DNA of 64,000 bases from Calliopum simillimum (taxonomy: Eukaryota > Arthropoda > Insecta > Diptera > Lauxaniidae). The notes beneath the pieces are model-generated. The model was not told where the DNA came from, did not search any database, and saw only the letters and a list, made by a program, of their open reading frames with translations. Of the stretch, positions 21,495-33,232 are shown piece by piece. The translations under genes and the position numbers were made by a program. The stretch spans positions 83,523,697 to 83,587,696 of the forward strand of contig OX638371.1 in NCBI GenBank assembly GCA_951812925.1, in the 5' to 3' direction. Positions within the stretch are counted from its first letter, which is position 1, and every line of letters begins with the position of its first letter.

Positions 21495-22306
21495 ACTAGT
21501 AAGGGTGTAAATTTGGCTTGGCCAAAAAATAAATACTCCACACTGCAGTATTTCGAAAATTTTGCTTGTAAGGGAAGTACCATGCCCTCTTGTCCGAGTT
21601 CACCCAGTTTTTGTTCAAAGCTTGCATTTATAGTTTTTAGTGTCTTAGTGAAATTTGGTTGGATTTTCTCAAAAAACGTTTTCAGTATAGCGTTTGAAGC
21701 TTTTGCTCATATAGGAGGTGCCACGCCCTCTTGTCAGAGTTCGTCTAGTTTTAGCTTAGAGCGTGCATTTATAGTTTTTAGTATTTGAGTCAAATTTGGT
21801 TCGAATATCTCAAAAAACGCTTTCAATATAGCGTTTTGAAGCTTTTGCTTATATGGGAGGTGCCACGCCCTCTAGTCCAAGTTCACTCAGTTTTTTTTCT
21901 CAGCTTGCGCTTACAATTCGTAGTATTTATGTGTATTTTGGTTGCATTGTCGTGAAAAATACTCCTAAAATTGCATTTTAAATATATTTTTTGTATGGGC
22001 GGTGGGCGTGTCCGTTAACCGATTTTACTCATTTTCAATCCCCTGAGCTAACTTTGAAGACGGAGGTAGTGTATCAAATATCATTGAATTGTCTTGCTCA
22101 GTTTTCCCAAAAAGTGTATTACAACACAAAGCCAACCAGCCAGCCAGCTAGCCAGCCAGACAACCAGACAGACGGACATAGCTATATCGACTCAAGAGGT
22201 GACGCTGATCAATAATATATACACTTTTCTATATCTGTCACGTCTCTTTCTCCGCATTACGAACGAAGGGACAAAATGAATATACCCTGGGTGTAGGGTA
22301 TAAAAA
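21495..22306 (+). repeat. Dispersed fly repeat with internal ~120-bp units, copy 1
   Basis: Begins ACTAGTAAGGGTG and ends with TATACCCTGGGTGTAGGG. Inside, units with GGAGGTGCCACGCCCTCT and TCTCAAAAAACGCTTTCA recur two to three times, followed by GGGCGGTGGGCGTGTCCG and a CCAGCCAGC-rich stretch. Other copies are at 32350-33232 (inverted) and 36490-37686. No protein is encoded and the superfamily was not identified. Confidence 0.7.
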
Positions 22307-22385
22307 CTTATATAACGAGCTGAAAGAAATTTAACGAAAATTTCAAAAAAAATATATATAAAAGGGTATTTTAATAGTTTTTGAT

Positions 22386-22510
22386 ACTGAAATGGAGGCC
22401 ATAGTCAAAAAATAGGAAAAAAATTTAATATATTATCTTTAAGGGTCCAGAACTTTCCGAATTCCTTTCAAATATTATAAAGAAAGCTCATACAATTAGC
22501 TAAAAGCTTG
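22386..22510 (-). repeat. Right arm of the split foldback
   Basis: Inverted counterpart of 20241-20378, with ACTGAAATGGAGGCCATAGTC, TCCAGAACTTTCCGAATTCC and GAAAGCTCATACAATTAGC. The arms are diverged. Confidence 0.55.
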
Positions 22511-23990
22511 CTAATAATAGTCTTGCATAAGCTATAGTTCCATCTAACAAATAAACTTCTGCACGAATTTAATTTTTCCATTTGAAGGAGACCATTTATA
22601 AAATGAAATGGATTTCACAAATAGAATGCTTTTTGTTTTTTTATTGAAAACGTCAGGTGCTAAACGTACAACTGTCGTACAAATTTACCAATAAAACAAA
22701 ATATTCTCCAATATCAGCTATTAAAATATCAGACATATTTACATAATCGCTTTCTAAGCAATTTTTATTATTTTCTAAATAAAACACCAAAAAACCGATA
22801 AAAATGCTAAACACATAATATCCACGCCAACTTGTATCTCCCGCAATGAGTGTCAGACACATGTGAAGGAAGTATCCTTCAGCTGTCGAACGTTTGCGTC
22901 ACGACAACAATGAAAATCCCCCAGCAAAATGTCGAAGCAATCGAAAAGATTAAAATGAAAAGAACAACAGAAAATGGAAAAACAAAACATGCTTAGACAT
23001 GCAGTGCCTTAAAAGGATCAACATTTAAAACGCAACAGCAAAAGCAACAGTTCAAATTTTGCTTACGTTTATCCTTATCTTAATTTTATTGTTAACCCCT
23101 GCTGCTACGTCTTTTTATTCATTCTCCTGCTACACTGCGACAAAACTCAATTACAAAATATCACAAAATCACAAATAAATAAATTAAGGATACAAATCTG
23201 GGCGGAAATATAAATAAGAGCGTATACAAATTGATGAGATAAAAAAGGAAGCTGCATGAAAACCATCACTAACAAACAGGCTGACAGACAGACAGCCAGT
23301 TAAAAGATAAACAGCTGGACAGCTGTCTCAGAGACAGAAAATACAAAAAAAAAAAAATGAATTGGCGACAGCGTTTAAAAAGGATATTTTTGCAAACAAA
23401 CAAAAGCACAAGTATTTTATCCCATTCTATTGCAAATAAATACGAAGGAAGCGTAAAGGCAACACTGTTGAGATAAATGCTTACAGCGCTTAAATAAACT
23501 TTAACACAACAGAAAGCAAAGCACAAAACAAAACAAAAAGAGTTTGCGTTCTGTTTGTGTCTGGGTTTGTCTAACGCTTGTTTGTAGGTTAAAAAAGGAT
23601 AAACGGAATTATTTTGCTTATTTTGGGCTTCCAGCGACCGCTATTTGTGGTGTTTGATTTATACGAAGGCTAAAAGTATTCCGATGTATTTGTGTGCTTT
23701 CAGCATTGCTTTGTATGTGTTTCAGAGCTCAAAGTCATTGTTTGTAATTTTTTTCTAAGAAAAAACCAAAAATAAATAAGCAGAATTTTCCCAAATTTTT
23801 ATACTTTTATGATTGACTCAATCAAATAGTGGTACTGAAGAGTTAGTAAAACATTTTATGTACTTAAGCGCATCCTACAAAGCCCCAAAAGTTGAATGTA
23901 AATTTCTTTTGTCCTTTAAATATGGAAACCATTATAATATATGGATTGTATTATGGTGAAACAGCTGTTATTTTCAATAGTTAAATTTTA
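22511..23990. other. Unassigned AT-rich DNA
   Basis: No gene or mobile element recognised. There are short GACAGACAGACAG-like stretches near 23281-23340. Confidence 0.45.
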
Positions 23991-23996
23991 GAGAAC

Positions 23997-24335
23997 TTCC
24001 CTAATGTGGTACATTCGACATCAATATAACAGAGAACGTAAGAACTTTTGGATCGACTATCATTGTTGAAGTTGAAGAAGTTATAGCGAATCTAAAAGCT
24101 CAATACAAAATATGAAAAACAGGATGTTTCAAAAACGAATATTGCCCCCTAAGACTATGCTATTTTTTTTTTATTAATTTGCATACTGTTTGAAATGCCA
24201 AATGTCAAAAAAAAAATATTGCATTGTCTTAGGGGGCGATATATGTTTTTGAAGCATCCTGTTTTTCATATTTTGTACTGAGCTTTTAGATTTGATATAT
24301 CTTCTTCAATTTCAACAATTTGAGCATACTTTGTA
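23997..24335. repeat. Palindromic element, centre near 24190
   Basis: Left blocks GTTGAAGTTGAAGAAG, CAAAATATGAAAAACAGGAT and TTGCCCCCTAAGAC reappear inverted as GTCTTAGGGGGCGAT, ATCCTGTTTTTCATATTTTG and CTTCTTCAATTTCAAC. The arms are about 120 bp with short loops. CTAATGTGGTAC at 24001 also has an inverted partner near 25625, so this may be one part of a larger composite ending near 25635. Confidence 0.75.
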
Positions 24336-24640
24336 GGAACGAATTTTATGATTTTTTGTGGGCATTTGAGACATTTACAACGATGTACTACACTTGTTCA
24401 TCGGATGTCAAATGGTGGAGATATAAGAAGAAAAAAAAACTGCATCAAATTTAGAGGCCGAAAAAAAAATGTTTTTTTCCTTAAAATTCTTTCAATATTA
24501 GCTTTTCAACTGGGGGCGGTCATTCGAATATTTTTTTTTTTATGGGGGTCGATACTATCTAATGAGTATCGAATATACTTGATTTTCAAATATCAACTAA
24601 AGTTACTGTACTTTCACGAAATTTTAAGTCCCATTTACCA

Positions 24641-25511
24641 TAGGGGAGATGTGTGAACCTTGGTCCGCTTTTCAGTTTTTTCAATGTGCAGGACTTTCCA
24701 AAAAAGTTTCTTTAGTTTTTTGATTAAGTTATTTTTCTACAATGCTTGCAGCATCGAATGACGTGACAATGATATTTCTATGTCTTACCATTGAATAGAA
24801 ATATCACTTTTTCCGTTGCAATCTCAAACTGTCCAAGGTAAACCATGCAAGTGTACCTTGGACTATTAAAAATAAAAGCGAATACATTGTATTTAGGTAA
24901 TAAATTATGAAAGAACCATTTATTATGTAATCAAAAGTAACATTTTTTCAATAAAAAAAAAAATTATTTTCCTAAACAAAAATTATAACACAAAAAAGTG
25001 CATTTAGTAAAAAACAATTAATTAAATAAAAATGATTGCAATAAATGCATTAATCACGTAAATAGTAATAATAATATTATATTGAGAGGCGATTATGGCT
25101 TTCTGATTGCCCGTCGAAAAAGCCTTCCTGGTCAATAAGCATAGGTCCAAGGTACACACAGACAGCATGTTTTAATAACTGTCAACATCCATAACATATA
25201 TTAATGAAAATACATCTAAAACACACTAAAATCTTAAAACAATAACTAAACTTCCTTCCTGATGTTGTAAAACTGAAATATTTCAAGTAAGTTTCTCAAA
25301 AAACGTTTCGTAGCTTCCTCCAAAAACAAATTTTTACACACAAAAAACACTTTTTCTGTCGCTTTTTATACACGCATGCAGCTTGACGGTCTGAAGTCAA
25401 CTAATATAAGTTACCGGTATGAGTGGAAAATTCCATAGAAGAACATTATCGTACACGTGCAGCTGTTGAGTGGCAAACGGCACTCGGACCGAGGTACACA
25501 CATCTCCCCTA
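24641..25511. mobile_element. TIR element with reiterated ACCTTGG motif, probable TA target
   Basis: Terminal inverted repeats read GGGGAGATGTGTGAACCTTGGTCCG on the left (with one indel-free mismatch region) and are matched on the right by CACATCTCCCC preceded by CGGACCGAGGTACA. TA lies outside both tips. The motif GTCCAAGGTACAC or its inverse recurs internally near 24833, 24856 and 25147. No transposase is encoded. Confidence 0.65.
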
Positions 25512-25973
25512 TCTTTTTAGTTTATTATAGGTACACTCAGCATCACCTGGTAAAAAAAAAAAAAAAACAATTCAAGCTTTGAAGAACACGGAGACTGTTG
25601 TCATCAATCAAAGTATGCTAAAAGTACCACATTAATATCATCATCAAAGATTATATAACCTAGATTTTGGATTACAAGTATCCCAGAAGTTCTCACTAAA
25701 GCAAGTAATAAGATTAATATATAACTCTGAAAGGGTAACGGTAAAATTTATCTCGATTCCAGTTATCACCCTAAAAGTTTTTCCACTTATCATCGATTTT
25801 TCTCTCAAAGGCTAGTATTGCCGTGTCTTTCAACTTCATCTAAGAAGTTTCCAGTATATAAAGTGCAAGCTTTTCGTTCGTTACCTATAATGTTCAGCTG
25901 AACAGATGGCATAAGCAAGTGGTGATCAAAATGGATATAAGCGCTTAAGATGTCGAGAAGTTATGCCCCAGAT

Positions 25974-26307
25974 AGACGGCAGCTCTAATGAACATTACAG
26001 ACGCAATAATGTGAAACTTTTTTTGCATGATTTTAGGCATTTGATAAATACATATATCATGGACATTCACTAAAAGAAAATTTCTAAATTCAGTGTCCAA
26101 AAAATTCTAATTAGCTTTTCTGATGCTTAACTCACTATTAATCTTGTCTTTGATGTTTTAGAATTTTTTGTACACTGAATTGGGCAATTTTCTTTTAGTC
26201 AATGTCTAAGGTATAGGTATTTAAAAAAAATGCCTAAAACTATGCAACAAAAAGTTTCACATTATTGCGTCTGTAAAGTGCATTAGATCTGCCGTCTGTC
26301 TGGGGCA
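25974..26307. mobile_element. Palindromic MITE with TGCCCCAGA ends, TTA duplication
   Basis: The tips are TGCCCCAGATAGACGGC and GCCGTCTGTCTGGGGCA. TTA flanks both (25971-25973 and 26308-26310). The arms are about 140 bp, including GACGCAATAATGTGAAACTTT and its inverse. If TA is taken as the duplication, the tips shift by one base. No coding capacity. Confidence 0.78.
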
Positions 26308-26508
26308 TTACATAAAGAAAAAAACTTAAATTTAATTGCATATTTTTGGGCAACGCTGTATTGTACTTACGTGTTGGTATTCGAAGCTCTTGTAATAATG
26401 CACGTTGCATGGGAGTTTCAGTTCAGAGCCTGAAAAAAGAAACAAAACAAAAAATTCGAATGAATTACAATGAAAAAAATGAAAAACTTACAAATTAGAT
26501 AGATGAGG

Positions 26509-26756
26509 AGTGTTTTTTCAAAAGGGCTTATAACCAAAACGAGGCAAAAGTAATGTCATACACATTATTTGCATAATAATCGGTTATTTGATAGACATGA
26601 TTTTTTTAACTTAATGTCATTAATTCCACGCTATTGAGTTAACTCGCTGTGAAAACAGAATCCAATTTTATTAATTTATAACAAAGTATCAGACAACTAA
26701 TATTATGACATTACTTTTGCCTCTTTTTGGTTATAAGCCCTTTTGAAAAATAACTC
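26509..26756. repeat. Palindromic MITE-like element
   Basis: The left arm has TTTTTTCAAAAGGGCTTATA and AGGCAAAAGTAATGTCATA. The right arm has TATGACATTACTTTTGCCTC and TATAAGCCCTTTTGAAAAA. The arms are about 52 bp around a 145-bp loop. Confidence 0.78.
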
Positions 26757-28600
26757 TGATATAATTTAAATAAAAATATGAAGTTACTTTAAAGTTTTCC
26801 TTTGACTTTAAATTCCAGCCCAATAGAACTTTTATTTCTTTAGCACTTAAATAAGACAATGACGTTAATTTGCAAATGATTATCTATACTTCGAAATGAT
26901 TTTGATATTACAAAAGTGAGTACAGCTAAATTGTGCATTTGACTTAACTCTGTTGCACTACTATGTCCTTGTCAACAATTTTTATTTTTAGCCAAATCGA
27001 TCAATGCCAATTATTTCCGACCCAAAAAACAACATGTGCCAATGGTAACACCATTTGTAAGGGCAAATCATGCCACATGCAAGCTGATTGTCATTCTTTT
27101 ACAGTAGCAAAAGTTGTTGCTTACTCAGTTGTCCTTCAAATTGTCTTAGCAATACTTTCATTAGAAGCAGCAGCATGGATGCAGCAGGTCAGTTGGTCAG
27201 TGCAATATTCATGCGATCGATTGATTAAAAAAGTTTTAGTACAGCGCACGTGATAAAAATACAATAGCAGTTGTATTGACAGCAGCAGCAGGATTAAAAA
27301 CGGACAAGTGCTTGCAGTGATGTCAAGGCTTGCTTGGTGCAGTATGTAAGCAAAGGACGATTTCCCAACAAAGTATTGTCATATGTTTTATGTAACATCA
27401 TACTTAGCTTTGTTTGGATTTATTGCAGAAGATTAATTTGCTTTAGTGAAATTTTATTTTGCAATACCGAAATTATATGCCAAAATTATGCAACAAAAAA
27501 TTAAGGACATTTCGCATATTAAAGTTGCGAAAAATCAAATCAAGTAAAAAGTCCTTCTTATATCACATCAAAATATTAGCGCAAGGTGTTTGTTATTCTC
27601 CGTGTTCCTATTTCAAATTGTATTGCTTCCATAATTTTTTTCGTATATTTCTGTTTTGCATAAAATATCCCTATAGCTTTTTGACAAGAATAACAACAAC
27701 TTAAATGCGCGAAAACATGCGTCTTCAAGGATAACAGGCAATACGCAAGAACAACAAAAAAAAAAGGTAAAAACAGCAGTGACATAAATTGTAGGCAAAC
27801 CCCCAGTGAGACAAAAAAACACCATGTACATTACCTAACAAGTAAACAATGTTTAAGGGGGGTAACTACCCCCAAACATGCTGCTGGGAAAAGACGCTTT
27901 CCGAACGCACAATGGCGTGACGCAATTTGAATGCATGATAAAGCAAAAGTCAGGCAGGCGGCATCATCACCAACACCACAACAACAACACGTGGTTACTT
28001 TTGAATTCATAATTGGCTAATGAAATGTCAAAGTAGGCAACAATGGCAGTCAGGCAGACACTGGCACTGGCAGTTAGGCAGCCATATCTCAACACAGATA
28101 AGTTACGAGCAGCAGCGTGTTCGCCAAAAAAAAATTTTAATTTTTTTATATAAAAAATGTAAAATCCATAAAAGAAGGCGCTCTTTTTTTTAATGCCATG
28201 ACAAAACACATTGTTTCGGTGTGTGTGTGGTGTGGGTTGATTTAGGTTTTTGTGGGCGTATTATGATGAGGCGGTTGCCGCTATTTCTGTAACACGTCCT
28301 ACGACGCTGCTCAGAATGAATTTATGCAAATTTAAGTTTGGCTAAACGAAACCAAATGAAATAAAAACCAAATTACAAAGTTTGTAGGGGGGTTGCGGTT
28401 GTTGCTGCGGAAAACAATTGATACATCCAAAAAAAAAAAAAAGAAGATTTGCTCTATGTATCGGGCGATTTTTTTAAAATTTTTGTATTTCATCGAAGTA
28501 TTTCAATTGAAATTAAATTTTGTAGGGAAATATTTATAAAGATTAAACATGTATTCGGACGTTTCACAAAACGGATATCCTTTCAACACTAATTTTAAAG
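26757..28600. other. Unassigned DNA
   Basis: No gene is supported. An open frame at 26963-27253 follows a splice-acceptor-like TTTTTATTTTTAG, but it has no recognisable domain. CAACA-type repeats lie near 27970-27992. Confidence 0.4.
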
Positions 28601-29188
28601 TAAGCATAGTTCTGCCAATTTTGAAGTCGTCCAAAAAATCTCAGAGACATATTTTTGATAAATTGAATACCTAAGCTCTGCGAAACTGAGAGTATAAGGG
28701 TCGCAGGGTATCATTTTATTTATGTATCTATTACATGTTGGACGTTTCGTGTTTTTCTTAGTTTTTTCCTTTTTTTTTTTTTTCTATACAATAGCTACAG
28801 CATTGCTAACGTCATCAAAACAATATCTCAGGTCGTTACCGAGATATAGCCATATGAAAAAATCGAAAAATCGCTCAAAATCCAATTTGAGGCAAAAAGT
28901 TGCAATTTTCAGCATTATAATTATAATTATCCAGCTGAAAATTGCAACTTTGAGCGATTTTGGGGATTTTGAGCGATTTTTAGATTTTTTCATATGGCTA
29001 TATCTCGGTAACGAGCCGAAATATTGTTTTGATGACTTCAGCAATGTTGTAGCTATTGTATTGAAGAAAAAAAAAATGCCGAACAAACTTAACCGAAAAA
29101 AATTCATCTAGTGCCTTAAAATCGCAAAAATTACCATAAAATCTTTATATGAGTCAAGTTTGCAAAACGCTTTGGCAGAACTACTTGT
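28601..29188. repeat. Long palindrome, centre near 28925
   Basis: The arms at about 28740-28915 and 28935-29110 share CGTTACCGAGATATAGCCAT with its inverse ATGGCTATATCTCGGTAACG, and CAATAGCTACAGCATTGCT with its inverse. AGTTCTGCCAA near 28610 is inverted near 29175, suggesting the outer tips. It gives open frames of about 110-130 codons on both strands, which are artefacts of the symmetry. Confidence 0.82.
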
Positions 29189-29215
29189 TTCGGCGAGTAC
29201 TTTCGATGCCTTATA

Positions 29216-30093
29216 TTGGGTGTACAACTTAAAAACCGGAATTTTTTAGCGAAATTTTATGCTTTATTGTGGAAAAATGTTACAATATATTTTATTTAAA
29301 GTATTGTCCATTGGAAGCTACAACATTTCCCCATCTTTCAGGTAATTTATGAATTCCATCCCAAAAAAATTGCGCCGGCTTGGCGGCCAAAAATGAATCT
29401 ATCCAATTTTCGATATCTTGAACTTAAGTGAAGCGTATTCCTGATAGGGCATTCTGCATCGATCGGAACAAATGGTAGTCTGTTGGTGCAAGGTCTGGGC
29501 TATAAAGCGGGTGAGGCAAAATTTCCCATCCGTTGTTTTCCAGGTAATTTTTGACTGGGGCAGCAATATGTGGCCGAGCGTTGTCATGATGAAAAATTAT
29601 TGCTTCGTGTCTGGTCGCATTTTCCGGGCGTTTTTCGATGATGGCACGCTTAAAACGTATTAATTGTGTTCGATAGAGGTCACCTGTGAGCATTACAGAG
29701 CATTACCTTGGCACCATGGATATTTGCCTTTGGCTGGGAAGGTCCTGGTTGTCCGGGCTTCATATATGAATGTTGCGTTTCGGGTTGTTGTAATGGATCC
29801 ATTTTTCATCCCCAGTCACGATCCGATGCAAAAATGACTTTTGGCAGCAGTTTTTTTTGCAAAAAAATTAACCAACAGAACCTCCCGCAAATGCTGTCTT
29901 TTTCTCCAATTTTCGAAGTTATTCAACGTGAAAAATAATAATGATGCACACAAGATAAAATTGTTTTGTTGACTGATTTTGACAGCTGTTAAATGTACCT
30001 TCAAAATTACATATATATAAAGTTCGAGCTTTCACGATATTTGTTAGTACGGACATCTACCGTAAAATTCCGGTTTTTAAGTTGTACACCAAA
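29216..30093 (-). mobile_element. Mariner element, internally deleted, copy 1
   Basis: Tips TTGGGTGTACAACTTAAAAA on the left and the matching inverted GTTGTACACCAAA on the right (one mismatch), with TA outside both (29214-29215 and 30094-30095). At 878 bp it is shorter than the usual 1.3-kb mariner. Transposase remnants lie on the minus strand. Confidence 0.88.
29292..29944 (-). pseudogene. Mariner transposase remnant, copy 1
   Basis: Minus-strand pieces in order: an N-terminal helix-turn-helix piece (NNFENWRKRQHLREVLL) whose start codon is lost; a piece with TGDEKWIHY, the first catalytic Asp; then HHDNARPH and SPDLAPTDYHLF, the second and third Asp with 34 residues between (D34D mariner type); and the C-terminal FLAAKPAQFFWDG. 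Much of the DNA-binding domain after KKTAAKSH is deleted. A frameshift follows the first Asp region, and a stop follows SGIRFT. Non-functional. Confidence 0.85.
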
Positions 30094-30094
30094 T

Positions 30095-30568
30095 ACAAAA
30101 ATGCTATATCTCTACAGTTATACAAGCTATGATTATGAAAGTTGATGAACTTATTCATAATGTATGTACTATTTACCATGCAAAATTTGATGGGGAATAA
30201 ACTAGGGGACGTTGCACCCCTCATAAGAAAAAAATACACAAAATGCTATATCAGTGTTCGTATATCAGCTACTTATCATTATGAAACTTGGCACATGAAT
30301 ATTTATTGCATCTACTATTCAGCATACAAAGCTTAAAAGGGATTAAATGAAAGGGATTTGCACTCTCCGTACAGTAAAAATACTCAAAATGATATATTTC
30401 TACGCCTATAGTAGCTATCATTATAAAAGTTGGTACATAAATATATATCCTATTCACCTTGAAAAACCTGAAGGGTTGGAAGAGAAGGATAACGGAGATA
30501 GATGGGACTTGAAACATATGTAAAGTGTATCGGGAACGGGCGAACAAAGTCGCTTCCGGGCCAGCTAG
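30095..30568 (+). mobile_element. Helitron-like 3' part with three ~144-bp tandem units (block A)
   Basis: Ends with a GC-richer stretch (GGGCGAACAAAGTCGCTTCC) capable of pairing and then CTAG followed by T, the typical Helitron CTRR-T end. ATGCTATATC-type starts at 30101, 30243 and 30389 mark tandem units with GCTATCATTATAAAAGTTGG-like cores. No Rep/helicase gene is present. The left limit is where the mariner was inserted. Confidence 0.55.
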
Positions 30569-30831
30569 TAAAATATATAATTTATCAGTGTACATAAGCA
30601 AAAATGTACAATAGCATATATAAGTAAATAAGCTTATTTTAAAACGAAACTTTCGGACACTTCAATAATAACCAAGCTGTTAAAACATAATAAGAATATT
30701 AATTTTTTATTTTTAAAGACCACTTTAATTTACTTCAAAAATATGCCTGCTAAATGACTTTTCATATTTTACAATTCTTTCAAGAATTAATCCTTTATTT
30801 TTTACCGTCCGGTGAAAAAGTGATGTTATTA

Positions 30832-31238
30832 TCATTTTACTATATTATAAAATACAACGTCTGTCTGCATGTGTCTCCATAACTCGAGAACCATTCGTCT
30901 GATTTGTATGATTTTTCTTTTCTTTATAGATATTTTGCACGGCAAGGTTTAAAAATACATTTTATTTCGAAATACTCTCGGCTTCTTCTTGGAAAATCCC
31001 ATAATTCAAATATCAGTTATCTGATTTGCATGATTTTTTGCTTTCAAAGACATGCTATCAGGTGAGATTCCAAGACAAACCCTTATTTGAAATAACCCCG
31101 GAAATAGCACTGGAAAAATGTCCAATACAGCGATATAAAAAAAGACATTCTGAGACTGTGTGACATATATGGATGAGATTAGGTACATACATTTTTATAG
31201 GGTTTCGGAAACCGGCGAGTGAAGTTGCTCCCGGGCAA
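30832..31238 (+). mobile_element. Helitron-like non-autonomous copy (block B)
   Basis: The start near 30832 (TCATTTTACTATATTATAAA, then AACGTCTGTCTG) resembles insect Helitron 5' ends. The end near 31238, with CCGGCGAGTGAAGTTGCTCC, matches the end type of block A, but the CTRR is degenerate. 30849-31101 is directly repeated at 31805-32059. Confidence 0.5.
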
Positions 31239-31247
31239 TAAGTACAA
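31239..31247. repeat. Left 9-bp target duplication TAAGTACAA
   Basis: Exact direct repeat at 31790-31798 brackets the foldback element. Confidence 0.8.
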
Positions 31248-31789
31248 GGTTACCGGACATAATCCCAACGGACATAATCCCCATTTCGTAAATGGGGATT
31301 ATGTCCGAAAATTTTTCGGTCATAATCCCCATTTTGGCCATGGGGGTTATGTCCGCAAATTTTTCGGACATAATCCCAATGGGGGTTATGTCCGAAAAAT
31401 TTAATTAAGATTGAACAAAATTTTTGCAATAATCCATTTAAAAAATTTATATAGTGTTGGATGTTATGGACTGATCCGCGGCCGAAGGCCGCCGCGAAGC
31501 CGATGTTGGATTTTTGGGAGTTTTAAATACTGAGCTGCGGCCGCAGGCCGCCCACTTACCCCTACTCTTATGAAAAATTACTGTGGCTAGCAAACTAGGT
31601 GTTGGATATATTAAAGATTGATTCGCGGCCGTTATGGGGACTATGTCCGTTTTTTCCTGGGGATTATGTCCGAAACACTTGCGGACATAATCCCCATTGA
31701 AAAAATGGGGATTATGTCCGAATTACTTGCGGACATAATCCCCATATCGTGAATGGGGATTATGTCCGTGGGGATTATGTCACGGCACC
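31248..31789. mobile_element. Foldback element made of 14 alternating GGACATAATCCCC motifs
   Basis: 542 bp between exact TAAGTACAA 9-mers. The tips are inverted repeats (GGTTACCGGACATAATCCC against GGTGCCGTGACATAATCCC, read inwards). About seven motif copies lie in 31255-31395 and seven in 31630-31780, in both orientations, often as facing pairs that form 15-18-bp stems. The centre (31395-31625) has three GTGTTGGAT...CGCGGCC units, including the GC palindrome GCGGCCGC, unusual in this AT-rich DNA. A 9-bp duplication and repeat-built arms recall Drosophila FB elements or the Mutator group. No protein is encoded. Confidence 0.8.
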
Positions 31790-32060
31790 TAAGTACAACT
31801 ATTTAAAATACAACGTCTGTCTGTCTGTACCTCCATAACTCCAGAACTATTCGTTCGATTTGCATGATTTTTTCTTTTCTTTATAGATATTTTGCACGGC
31901 AAAGTTTTAGAATACATTTTTTTTCGAAATACTCTCGGCTTATCCTTGGAAAATCCCATAATTCAAATATCAGTTATCCGATTTGCATGATTTTTTTTCT
32001 TTGGAAGACATACTATCAGGTGAAATTCCAGGACAAACTCTTATTTTAAATAACCCTGGC
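31790..32060 (+). mobile_element. Helitron-like non-autonomous copy (block C)
   Basis: Direct repeat of block B: AACGTCTGTCTG, TATTTTGCACGGCAA and AATACTCTCGGCTT occur in both in the same order. Its first bases include the right TAAGTACAA. The 3' end is not clear. Head-to-tail copies are common for Helitrons. Confidence 0.5.
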
Positions 32061-32349
32061 AACGCTAGGAATATTAAAAAAAAGCTGGCGCAGGGATAAA
32101 TAATATCCGCTAGAAAAATTGGCTCTAGTTTTCAAAATATCCTTGTTTAAAAATGCAAAAGTGAGGCATACTTGAAATGGTATAACACTTGCAGTAGGTA
32201 GTGAAATAAATATTTGCTATTGAAATCGAAAAGGCATAACCTTTTTCAAAAAACTTTACCTTTTAACTTTTCTGATTATATCCTCACTTTCCAAGGAATC
32301 AACTGTTGAAGAAATGGTATTTCAACTCCATACCATGGACTATTTGTAA

Positions 32350-33232
32350 ACCTTACACCCAGGTTATATTCACTTTGTTTTTCCATTTGTAACGCAAAGA
32401 AGGAGGCGTGACAGGTATAGAAAAGTATACATATTCTTGATCCGCATCACCTCCTCACCTTCGTATGTCTGGCTGGCTGGTTGGTTGTCCATTTGTGGAA
32501 ATATTTTTTACGAGAAAACTACGCAAGATAATTCAATGAAATTTGGTACAGTGAATTTACCGTAAAATCTCACTTGAGGGATTGAAAATGAGTGAAATCG
32601 GTCAACGGATACGCCTAACTCCCATATAAAAAAAATATTCAAAATGCAAACAGAAGAGTATTTTCACGAAAATGTAACCACAATACACATAAAAACTAGA
32701 AATGGTTAGCGCAAGCTCTGGGCAAAAACTAAGCGAAGCCAAACAAGAGGGCGTGGCACATCCGATACAAGCAAAAGTTTCAAAATGACATACTGAAAGA
32801 GTTTTTTGAGATAATCCAACAAAATTTCACTCAAACACTAAGAACTATAAATGCAAAATCTGAGCAAATACTGGGTGAACTCGGACAAGAAGGCGTGGCA
32901 CCTCTCATATAAGCAAAAGTTTCAAAACGTTAAACTGAAAACGTTTTTTGGTTGTCTCAACTTAATGTTACTCAGACAGTAAGAACTATAAATACAAGCT
33001 CTGAGGAAAAACTGGATGAACTCGGACAAGAGGGCGTGGCACCTCCGATATAAGCAAAGTTTCAAAACGCTATACTCAAAACGTTTTTTGAGACAATCCA
33101 ACTAAATTGAATTTAAATACTAAGAACTTAGACAAGAGGGCGTGACACCTTCTATACAAGCAAAATTTTTAAAATTCTGCAGTGTAGGGTATTTAATGTT
33201 TGGCCAGGCCTAAGGTAACACCCTTACTAGTT
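32350..33232 (-). repeat. Dispersed fly repeat, copy 2 (inverted)
   Basis: Reverse complement of the family at 21495-22306: TTACACCCAGG at the left, GGCTGGCTGG, then AGAGGGCGTGGCAC repeated at about 120-bp steps with ACGTTTTTTGAGA, ending CACCCTTACTAGT. Confidence 0.7.

Noticed and set aside
26963..27253. 96-codon frame after a splice-acceptor-like sequence, with several Cys
   Set aside because: No recognisable domain, no clear donor pairing and composition like its surroundings. It cannot be supported as an exon.
28722..29111. Open frames of 129 and 107 codons on opposite strands
   Set aside because: Both arise from the two arms of one palindrome.
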